DNA of 64,000 nt, from positions 1,022,138 through 1,086,137 of the forward strand of contig OX393573.1 in the NCBI GenBank assembly GCA_947652115.1, in the 5' to 3' direction. This document shows positions 24,053 through 34,881 of this stretch, piece by piece. Origin of the DNA: Blastomussa wellsi. Its lineage: Eukaryota > Cnidaria > Anthozoa > Scleractinia > Plerogyridae. How positions within the stretch are numbered: the first letter of the stretch is position 1; each line of letters starts with the position of its first letter. The notes beneath the pieces were generated by a model. That model was not told the origin of the DNA and made no database searches. It was given only the letters and a program-made list of their open reading frames with translations. A program made the translations under genes and the position numbers.

Positions 24053-25011
24053 GTTTAAAACACTTGCGCCATTTCTCGACCGGTCAGAATTAAAGCGTAG
24101 GGCCAATCATTGCTCGCTCGTGCACGTTTTTCTCGCGATTCCTGCCGGCTGCAGATATTTGCTTCGCGTTATGATTGCTTCATTGGATTGTCTCCGTCCT
24201 TTGTCATTGGCCAGAATATTTACCTTGGTTTTGGTTCACAACACCCAATCAGAAATAAAAGAGGTCGCTCTCTCTCTTCTTGGGAGGGAAAGTAAAGTTG
24301 ATTAAAAATAGCCTTTGCTACAATAGCTGGATGAAGGATGAAAAACGTTCACTCCTAGTTGATAGTCTCCTGATGGGAACAGTTGTCATATTTATTTTTA
24401 ATTATATACATTTGAATATATTAATCAATCAAAAATGCCAACACAAAATAGGGTTCAAATCTATAGCGTTTACTTTACAACCTATTTTGTATTTTTAGCA
24501 TACTTTTGAAATAGATGTAGTGTCTTAATAAAGAGGCGCGAATACTCAATAAAGTAATTTACATCCATATCTCTTGCTCAGTGATTTGTTGTAATATGAA
24601 TTGTGAGGATGTATATGAATACAATGTTCGTTATAGAACAGGCTTTCTGATTGGACGATAGCGAGAGGGCAGTAAACGTTATTTCTTTATTACGGTAAGA
24701 TAGCAAGGCATTGGGACATGCAAACTCGCGGAATATATTTCGAGCTTATTTTTTTTTTCGGAATTTTGATACTTGTACAAAATTTCTGGCTTAGCATGCA
24801 ATCATTCAGGAAACCAGTTTATTGCAGTCTCTAAACTCTTTTCGATTCTTGTCCAATCAGAAGACAAGAAGGCATGTCGCCGTGAGGTCACGTCACGTTC
24901 CTTCACAATCTCACTCGGTCATCGTTGGCCGGTATAGTTCCCGACAGCAATTCCTGGGTACGTGTCCTTTTGTTCAAATGACATCTGAAGCGTTATTATG
25001 ATCTCGTGGTC

Positions 25012-28000
25012 TCAGCAGTTGCTATTCGCTGCTGGGCCGGGGTCGACCACTATGTTCAGTTGTATATCGCCGATGTGTTCTTCAATCCATTCCCACACCA
25101 TCTTGGCGACCTTTTCAGACGTATCCAGCACGAACGCATGCCTGATGTCTTTGTCACGTGACAGCTTGATGTCGCCATCCGGGAACCTCTCTTTCATGTT
25201 CTCGTAATAGCCCTGTGGGACCCAGGGATCGCCGAGCCCGTAGAAAAAAACAAGTTTATCCAGATTTACCCGAACGAATTCGTAATCCAGTTCTCGTATC
25301 GTAGCAAGCTGACGACCGATCTCGAGTACGTTGTCCACCGTGTGATAATCCAGCATCGATTGGGCCGCCTCCATTATGCTTTCCTTGTTCTCTACTTTGT
25401 TTAAATACATCCACCAGTTTATGGACCATCTTTGAACGAACGATGGTAAAAACGAGACCAGCACTGTGCCCATAAGAAACGGCCAATGCAAATAGTGGCA
25501 GATGAACTTCCAGAATTTGCCGCTTGGCGCGGAGTCCACTCGTTCGATCGTTGGGAAGAGGAGAATGCATTTCAATATTTTTTCTTTGTCGTGGTATCGT
25601 TTAAGCATTTCTAGAGCAATGTACGCGCCGATGGAGTGGCCGATAAGAATCACTCTACAGTGAGCTGGAATGTAGTAAGCTAGGAAAGCCAGCTTGTGTT
25701 CTATTTGATCATTTAGCGAGAAAGACGATGGCTGTTCTTGGTCCCATTGTTTGTGTTTCCATCGACAGGGTCCACTTGGCTCATCAACCTGGGCGTGACC
25801 TACAGATGAACAGAAAAACCTTCAACAACTTCCCTACCTAGCACTTAAATCTAATATGGCGGTGCCACTGCGTATCTAACCCATCTGATTGGCTAAAGGT
25901 ATCTAAAAGGTTAAGTCTGCCAGGGACGGCGGAGCCGGGGGGGCTGGAGAGGCTTCAGCCCCCCCCCCCCCCACACACACTTTTTACGACAATGACAATT
26001 CTTTGTTTTAGTACAAGGTTCGTATTTACAAAACTTCCAAAATATTACTGTAGTACAAAAAGTATCTGTCATTTTACACTTATCCAGGTTGTCTTTTTTT
26101 AAGAAATACATCATGGAGAACGTTGAAAATACCATTTCCGAGCCTCTAGATTTCAAAATTTTCTGGGGGAGGATGCCCCCAGACCCCCCCTAGAAAGTTG
26201 CGCCACCGGCGCTCATTTTCAAGCCCCCCCCCCCACTTTCAAATACGCTCCGCCGTCCGTGTCTGCATACGAGCCGAGTGGCCCATCAGGCCGGAGCTTA
26301 TCCCTGTTTCTGTAGCCTGCATCCGTGGCGGTCTATTTGTCAAAATTTTAGACACCAATTTATGTCAACGAGCGCTCAAGGCCCTAGTCCTCCCCGTCCT
26401 CAGGAGTCGCTCCTTGGTCGTTTGAGGATTGACTCTCTTGCTGGACATTCCACTGAAATAGAACCTGCGATGATAGTTTTTTAAACTTTGAATATCGCAA
26501 CTGGTTTATATTTTACAGGAAGAAAGTTGTTACTTAATTCAAAGCAAGAGAAAAAAATAAGAGATCACCATGCTCGTTAGGATCAGAAATTCGCGCGCGC
26601 TAATCATGGATGAAATTATGCGCAGTAAGGAAGAGAATCACCTACACCATCCTCGTCCCAGGACCACGTGTTTTCATTTTAATGACATAACGAGTGGACC
26701 GGCCGATCGGCGCCTGGCCCTAGTTGCAGCGCGCGGCTTTTCGTTCATTTTTGGTGAAAAAAAAAGTGTTAACGAATTTGTAATAAATTAGTTTTACGTA
26801 ACAGATATGTTCAGTTCAACCCCTAGGATTCGATGAGATATATCACTGAACAATTGGACTAGTTGCTCTGGTTTTTTTGGTTGTCACCGGGCCGAGAACA
26901 CACTTTTTAATAAAATATGCGGGTCAGGAAAAAGTATTTAGTACTTTCACGCAAAAGTAAATTAATTGGTTTGATCATTCAGTTGCCGGGTAACTGAAGA
27001 AATTAACTTGTAAAATCTCGTAGATCTTGCATAATTGTTACATGATTTTCGAAAACAATATTTTTACAACGATTTATCTGAATCTTTTCCTTTTTCTAAA
27101 AATCCGAATCATTTAGGCTACGTCCGCACTAATCCGGATAAATTTGAAAACGCAACTTTTTTTCTCCGGATTGGCCTTCCGTCCACACTAAAATGGCGTT
27201 TTCGGTCACCGAAAACGGAACTTTTTGAAAACGCTCTCCAAGGTGGATAAATTTGAAAACGCTGGCTAGGCGTGTTAGTGTGGACGGCGAAAACGGAACT
27301 TTTTGAAAACGCTGACATCAAAACAATCGAATAACGTTGCTCGGACAATGTGGGCATGTTCTTGCATGTATTGAGCGATTTTTGCGAGGCAGCGTTTCAA
27401 AATCGATGGCGAAACAATTTGAAAACAGTATAATGTGGACAAAAAACATTTTATCCACTTTCGAGGCGAAAACGCCGTTTTCAAATTTATCCGGCTTAGT
27501 GTGGACGTAGCCTTACTTATACAAATTTCCATAGTCTATTTAACGCAAAATCAATTAATAATGATAAACCGTAATTATAAATAGTAGACGAAAATGAATG
27601 ACAGCGTAAAACAAACTTATTATCTTGTTTTGAGCTTTACGGTTCCATTTCCCTTTCTTGAAAAATTTGTTTCAGTTAAAAAGCTTTTCTTGGTCTAAAT
27701 AAATGATCGATGACGTCAAAACGGAAGCAGTTGCGGCTTTTTGCTTGAAAAGTGCTTTCTAGTTCTCTGTTCTAGTTTTACTCGGCGAGCCGAGCAGATG
27801 GCCGATTTTGATAAATATAAGCCTGTATATTGTCGGTTTCGCGACTAAAATACAGCGCTATCGACGCGTTTTATTTGCTAACTTTCCTTGAATTTCAGCA
27901 ATTCGCTTTTATAGCAAAATTCGTATTTGAATATATGATTCGGATACGGAACATCGATATAATTTAAAAGGATTCGTAAAATTTTCACAAACCAAAATTA

Positions 28001-28302
28001 TTTTCAGATCAAAAAAACTTTCATCAACAGAGCTCTCGCGCTTGAACGATTTTCTTTTTTTACAGAAAGAATTTTAATCAATTCGTACCTGCATGTGAAA
28101 CGCCATACACAGAATATTTTCCCTTTCCTGCTTGAAATATCGTTGAAATGAAGATGTCGTAAAATCCAATGCCACCGGGATTACCAGGAATAACAACAAA
28201 ACATATGTTTTCATGCGTCGACATCGCGCTGGAAATCCTTGTCGCAACCCCGTTGATGAGAGCAATTTCATGCTTCACTGAAATGTTAGAATTGTTGTTC
28301 AT
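25012..28302 (-). CDS. LDAH: Lipid droplet-associated serine hydrolase
   Basis: Alpha/beta-hydrolase of the LDAH (C2orf43) family, known to sit on lipid droplets and linked to cholesterol ester and triglyceride handling. Two coding exons, 28089-28302 and 25012-25799, joined in phase 1; 1002 nt, 333 aa. Visible family features are VVIPGNPGGIGFYD near the start, SHAGHAQ across the splice junction, DQIEHKLAFL, the nucleophile elbow GHSIG with Ser127, LLFPTIER, GDPWVP (candidate acid Asp262) and DIRHAF (His292). A hydrophobic segment (about 165-190) is where the family binds droplets. The ATG at 28302 is preceded in frame by a TAA with no other ATG between. The 2.3-kb intron is filled with repeats, including a Harbinger-like MITE. 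Confidence 0.95.
25915..26240. repeat. C-rich dispersed repeat in LDAH intron
   Basis: Contains poly-C runs (about 25963-25976 and 26225-26234) with GGGGGGGCTGGAGAGGCTTC and CTGGGGGAGGATGCCCCCAG. Probably an old repeat; ends not defined. Confidence 0.4.
27116..27512. mobile_element. PIF/Harbinger-like MITE in LDAH intron
   Basis: Ends GGCTACGTCCGCACTAATCC and the inverse GGCTTAGTGTGGACGTAGCC, flanked by TTA on both sides (27113-27115, 27513-27515). The interior repeats GAAAACGGAACTTTTTGAAA and TCCGGATAAATTTGAAAACG. A related partial copy lies at about 61150-61275. The 3-bp TTA duplication suggests PIF/Harbinger (inference). Confidence 0.75.
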
Positions 28303-29029
28303 TGGTCCGGAGGAATTATTTTTTTTTTCGAGCAGCAAAAATCGTCTCGTTATCGTTCCTCGTTGTTGTTGTTAAAATTGACAAGTTTGACGGACGCATG
28401 CGCCTTACTGCCTTAGTTTACAAACAGGAAAAGTTATAAAAAATTAAACGTTTGCATTTTTTGAAAACAACGAGTTTAATTTAATCGAGCACGTCTCTTA
28501 AAATAATAAGTTTTCCAGTTGAAAAGGTTCAGTGTATGTTATTGATGCAAGAAAAATACAACTGAAAATCTCCCGATTCTGAAAACTCGTATTGCTTGTT
28601 ACATTCTTGTTTTGCTGTGGTCACGAGTCGACGGAGTCGTCCAGAAACTTTAATTTAATAATGTTCAAGTTCTCATGACTTTTAATATAGGCGCCGTTCG
28701 TGGCTCAGTGCTCGAGAAGTATTTAGGCGCGTGCTGCCCACCGGGTGATCACCGGGCGACAAACCCATTAAGAAAATGAGGGACTATTTGTAGTATTATA
28801 ATAAACTTAAACTATTTTAGAAAATATATAAAAGAATATTCCACGAAAAAGAAAAAAATCCTCTCATATATAACTTTCACAAGAATTCACTCCCTCCCCT
28901 CCCCTAACAAAAATACCACGACTGCCCATTGCCATTACTGAGCCTACGATACTTTTCAGCGGCAACATTTCTCTGGTTACGCGACGCCATCTTCGTTGTT
29001 GTTGCATCTGCTGCTCGTCTTCCACAGCC
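28303..29029. promoter_or_regulatory. Divergent promoter region, LDAH / coiled-coil gene
   Basis: About 727 bp between the two start codons. AT-rich in the middle and GC-richer at both edges. I see no transposon ends and no clear TATA box. One or two promoters cannot be told apart from sequence. Confidence 0.5.
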
Positions 29030-32000
29030 ATGGCGACGATTTCGAGGTCTAAAGGGACGAGATCTGGTGAGCTATTGTAATCATTTTGCAAATAAGTAAA
29101 ACAGGTGTTATTTGCGAATCAACCTGGCTTTCATTTTCGGTCCTATACAGCTTCTCCGCTCAGAAGCAGCGCTCCAGAAAATCTACGGCGTTCTGGAAGC
29201 TTTGGGAAATCTGGAAGGAATTCACACCTAGCTGCTTCGTTTGACTCCAAATCTGGGTATGTGCGTTAATTAGTTACACTTTGGTGATTGCCAAGTATTT
29301 TTGTGGTTATAAAAACTCTTACCTTACTCCATGGGAGCACCATTTATGCGGGAATTGAAAATTAAATACCTTAATTTGCCAACAAAATTATTTCACATTC
29401 TCCAGTTGTCACAACTACCGCAGCTTGTTACACACTTCTTTGATGTTCAATTATTTGTTTCTGGTGTGCTCCCAAGATTCGATTCAAAGCAGTTCTCTGT
29501 TGTTATTGTGCTAGAAGACATTCCTTCAATGGCATGCTGACGTTTCTCTACATCGGACGTCATGAAGAACTTTTCTTAATTGAGCCAGTTTATAGGCGAT
29601 TTTAATAACAAGGAAACTGGACACGGATTTTTCAACTGCCTGATTCGATTCAGTGAAGCAGTGCTACAGTGTATAATATGCTATCAGAAATGCTATGTGT
29701 CCATGGTTAAAAGTGAGGAAAATCTAAAGAAATCACAGCTTCACACTTGTTTGAAGTGAAATTATCACCTTCGTTTTATCATTTCTGTTAATACCAAGTT
29801 ACACAAAAAGATAATTAACTTGTACGCTCCTTGGGTTATGGCCATAAGTAAGTAAGTATCAGTAAATTCATTATAACTTGATGAAGATTACGTAAATAAT
29901 TTACGCTGGAAAGCATAGTGCATAATTATATATTCAGTATGTCTACACAAATCCTGTGTAGTATTCAGCCCTACCTGACGTACTGACTTAACAGATTTCA
30001 ATATAATCTCTTGCCCATTCACTTCTTATTATCAGGGGGAATCTAATTAATCTAATTATTTTTTGTTCTCTTTCTTGTAGGAAGCATACACGATCTTCTA
30101 CTTCCAATGCTGAACTTGGAAATATTGAAAATGAGTATATCAGAAATCTTCAGCAACAAATTTACTTCCTTGAGTTGGAAGCTAACTATCTGTATCCTTG
30201 TCATTGTCAAATTTGTTGAAAATGGCTCGTAAATAATTTTCCAGAGCTTAAGGGTCAGTTACAGTCTTTCCCGTAAAACCGTGAATACCAGAAAAAATTT
30301 CTGGAATGTTTATTGTGTAGTGACCAATTGCAGCAAAGTTCAGGACACGTGAACAAACCTCATAACCACAAACTAATGACCGTTGCTGTTTGCGGTTTAG
30401 TTTTCTCACACCTGATTGGCTTTTTCTTTGTAACACAATAACATTCCATAAACATTTCTGGTGTTCACGGTTTTACGGGAAAGACTGTAACTTGAGACCA
30501 GTGATCTGTGCCGAGCAAATAAGGTTCAGAGACATTAACCTTTACCCAGCTTGGGCTCCTGAATATCAAAACGTTATCCCTAGGGGGTGAGGGGTAAAGT
30601 AGGTAAGGTACATCAAGTCTTCATTTCAAGCTATCACCTGTTTCCGTAGCATGAAATGACTAAGAGTATTCTACTCCCCCCTGGATTGAAAGCTCGTCCA
30701 TCACAAGGTTACCCCCCAGCAGTAAATTCGCCGGTACCCATTTGTACACCTGGGTGTAGAGAGGCACTGTGAGAGTATAGTGCCTTTCCAACAACACAAC
30801 GCAATGTTCCCGGCCAGGGTTCGAACTCAGACCACTCGATCCAGAGGCAAGCGCACTAACCACAAGGCCATTGTGCCTCCCACAGGGGGCGAGGGGTGGT
30901 TATTAAGAATTTAGGTATGGGTGCATGTGCAGAATGCTTCTGAAAACCCTCATCATACTTGAGATCCAAATATGTGATTTTTTCTTCCCTAGTTTAGCCA
31001 TGCTCCAAAATTTGACATTCCAGACCCTATCCAGGAAGTACTTCAGTTTGCATAAATATGTGATTGGGCTTTAAATCCCAACTGAATGTTTCTCATCTTT
31101 AGTTAAATTTTGCTTCTCGAGTGGTGAAATATAAAATAAGTAAATAATAATTTATTCTGCAAAAATAGCTACCATATCCAATTAGGGGAGCAGGGATGGC
31201 GCAGTGGTGTGGGCGCTCGCCTCCCACCAATGTGACCCGGGTTCGATTCCCGGACCCGGCGTCATATGTGGGTTGAGTTTGTTGTTGGTTCTCGTCCTTG
31301 CTCCGAGGGTTTTTCTCCGGGTTCTCCGGTTTTCCTCCCTCCACAAAAACCAACACTTCTAAATTCCAATTCGATCGGGAATCCGAGGGCCACAGGTTGT
31401 AATGCGCAGTTGATCATCTCGTCATGGAATCTGCGCAATATAAATTTGCAATTTATTATTATTATTATTATATTATTATTATTATAATTACTAATCACGG
31501 CTATGTATAGTATACCAACCCTTGTGGGTGGATACAGCTTCGCATAGGCTATAAATGCACAAACAATACTGCACTCAAAGGCGTAGTCAGGGGCTCCTCC
31601 TGGTGTGCCCTCCCCCCTTGTGAGACTTTTTTAGTAAACAACATACAATATTCAGGTGGCGGCGAAAAAACGCTGAAGAATCAACATAGTGACAAACGGT
31701 GTGATTTCCACCCCCCCCCCCCCCCCCCTTTGAAAAATCCTGGCTGAGAGAACCCTGATTATCATATTATGCTTTTCCTGCAAACTGTTTTGTGCACAAG
31801 ATCCCCTTCCTTAACTCTTGTCGTCAGACGTGAACAGGCACGGAAAGCTTCAGGTGAGAGGAAATAATTAAAAATGATTTCACTGTATCTTTTAATATTC
31901 ATTATTTTAACAATAGTGCCAATTGGACTGTAATATGTGCTACATATGATTTTCACATTGTTTTTTATTTTACACACAGCCATCCCTCCTCGTGTCACTG

Positions 32001-32623
32001 AGGAAGCGGACCGCATGATGCGAAAGCTACGAGATCTTCAGTCTCAGGTGGATGAGCGATCTTCAGATGTCGCTCGGAAAGAATCTCAAATGCACATGTT
32101 GGAGGCTGAGAAAGATGTTGCCGTCAAACGGCTCAGAGATGCCGAAGGTATGTATCCAAGCTGTTGAATAACTGAGGGATAGAACTGCTAAATGAACCAA
32201 AAATACACTACTTTTGACTGTTTCCATGGAAACAGTTCATATGGCAAAATGTCAGATTTACTTCAAGACCACCTTGCCATATATAATAATGTTGATTATT
32301 TATAACATCACGTATATTATTGTTTTAATAAAGATGTGTGTTGTTTGACATTGCATAACGTGATCCCAGAGTCCCATGCGGCAGAGAAACGACAGCTGGT
32401 AAATGAGATAGTGTCCTTGAAAAAGATGTCCGACCTTCATGAACGCGACTGTGCTAGGCGAGACCTACAAGTCCACCAGTACAAGAATGACGCTGATAAA
32501 GGACTGACTGCTCTACAAGAAGCAGAGAGGAAAGTACAAAACTATAGAGTCGAGGTATGCTATATTCCGTTTCCCTCTGCAGGGTGGGGTCGGGGCGAGG
32601 GGGGTGGAGGTAGTTGGAGATAG

Positions 32624-32668
<45 letters not shown>

Positions 32669-34850
32669 GTATAACAATATAATTTGGTTTTATCAACTGG
32701 GTTGATAATGCCAATTGGCCACCGTAAAGAGATTCAAGAGCTGACGTTTCGAGCGTTAGCCCTAACCGAGTTGGAGATAGTCTTTTATTTTGTTCCTTTG
32801 AACAGAATAACCATGGTTTGTTTTACGTTTGAACTCCAGCTTGACCGCAAGACTGAAGATTTGAACAATCTACGAATCGAGTTAGAAGAGAGGAGAGCGG
32901 AATGTTTGAAGCTGAAGACACAACTGCAAGAAATGGACGACAAGTACTTTGACTCACAAACTAGAACAAAAGAAGAATTAGGTCGAGCACTTAGGGTAAG
33001 GACAAACTGTGTTGCTTAGAGCTAGTTTTAATTGAGCGCGCGAGTCACGATTAGGTTTGGTTTATTCCTGACTGGTTGAAAAAGTGCCGCGAGATTTTTA
33101 AACCAATCACTGAGCGAAGTAATGCAAATCCTAAGCAAACGCAGAATTACTTTCGACACTGAAGTGAAAATGGAATCCTTGTAACAACATCGTGTAAGTG
33201 GGGTCGAGAGTGAAATTGAAACTGCGGGAAAAGAATCGGCAAGGAATGTAGGAGCGAAAACGAGGCGCCCCTGGGGAAAGAGTCTTGACAGGTCAGCTCC
33301 AAACGTCAAGCACAACGCCTTGTGAAAAATGATTAATATTTTACTTGAGAATCTCAGATGTACCTTGTTTATCTGTTGGTTTAGGAACTAACTCCTGCTG
33401 AAAATGCGAAGAAAGCATTCAACGCCAAGTAGAAATACGAAAATTTAGCTGTCACCATTCGCGTTCTCCATACTACGTAGAATTTGGACATTTCGCGTTG
33501 TCGCTTTACAGGGAACGGCCAAGAAATGTTCCAAGATCTAAAACGCACGTGCACAGCTGTTATTAAGTTCCTCAAACCTATTGTTTGCTAAGCTAACCTA
33601 TCCAGTCTTTTTAAAATGGTGTAACAACTCTCGCAATCTTGTGATTCTACTGGTCTTCTAGTGCAGCAGTTGCTAATGCTTGCCGTTGTTTTAGGGACTA
33701 GGAGCATTGTTTAGAGAAGAGTTGTTCACTTGCGTTTCAAGAAATAAATACTTCTTTTTGTAGGAAGAAATACGGCAGTTAAGATTACAGTTGAAAGAGA
33801 AGGAAATCAACGCTGAGCAAGACAGAAGCTTAAGAACCAAGGCACGTATGAGTTTATTTGTGAATCCTCGCAAAAAACACTCAAATGATTTTTCATTTCA
33901 AAAAAAAATCGACTATTTTCATGTTTGTTATCCATTTTCAGATTCAAGATGACTGCACGGCGTTAATAAAGGAAAACGCCGCTATATCAGCTCAAGTCGT
34001 TGAACTTAGAAAACAAATAGATATGGTAAGTTTAGCAAAGTTGTTTCAATTTTTTAATTTTTCTTTTTGGTTTGGCTACTGCTTGAAATTAGTATTTCAC
34101 AACTCCTAAGATTTTTCCCGCCAGTGGCAACATGCACTACAGAGAAAATGTTTGTGACTGATTAACAGACTCAGGTTTCCACCGTTTGCATGCAGAACCG
34201 TGAACTGTGAGCCCCCGAAGAGCCTAAAGACTGCGTCTCGGGTTTGCATAACTGTCGAGCTATCGTTTAGATAAATGGTGCATGTACTTGTATGAAGGTT
34301 TTGAGAGTTTCCCAATAGACCAATTTCGATATTTTAAAATTCGACCTAAAACAATAGACCTCAGTACGAGGCTCCGGGGTATAAATTATAGAGTTTGTGG
34401 GATTTATTCCCCGGAGCCTCGCAGTGATGTCTATTGTTTTAGGCTGAATATTAAAATATCGAAATTGGTCTATTGTTGTTAAGCAAAAATAGTTATTTTT
34501 GTGATGGCATTTTTATTTTCATTTTTATACTATCGAGAAATTTAATGACTTTTTAAGCCTTTTTTATGAATAGTTTTATCGAATACGGAGTAAAGCTATA
34601 TTGGTTTTCTATCACAGGACCGCGCACACAAAGATGAGAAAGATTTTCGTCGACATGCAAACATCCAAGAGCTTGTGACTCTGAAAGAAAACGAGAAGCA
34701 TTTACAGCAAGAACTAGAACGAACTAAAGAACTGCTTAAAATAGAACAGCAAAATCACCGGGAAACGCTTGCAAAGGTATTTGAACAATTCACTAAATGA
34801 AAGTGAGAAATGATCTTCGTTGGGATAAAGAAGCCTGAAAAAATTCAGGC

Positions 34851-34881
<31 letters not shown>

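Larger units (their letters stand above)
22837..25011. other. Tail-to-tail intergenic region, C8orf34-like / LDAH
   Basis: No gene supported. It contains a 440-bp TTAA-flanked inverted-repeat element (23013-23452), a Penelope-like terminal repeat with a hammerhead-like core (23880-24050), and part of the dispersed ATTGGTT-rich repeat at about 24060-24290. The 3' UTRs of both genes must lie here, but I could not fix the poly(A) sites. Confidence 0.65.
30192..31827 (+). other. U12-type (minor spliceosome) GT-AG intron
   Basis: The donor after exon 3 reads GTATCCTTG, the U12 5' splice consensus. A perfect U12 branch motif TTCCTTAAC lies at 31807-31815, about 12 nt before the AG at 31826-31827. 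Joining CT to A restores Leu and continues NYLREQARKAS in frame. No polypyrimidine tract of the usual kind separates branch and acceptor. The intron holds a MITE and two SINE copies. Confidence 0.92.

Noticed and set aside
25256..25570. 104-codon ORF on the minus strand
   Set aside because: Out-of-frame shadow of LDAH exon 2.
31188..31262. A genuine tRNA gene (A and B boxes present)
   Set aside because: The acceptor stem does not close and the unit continues into a SINE body with an ATT tail.
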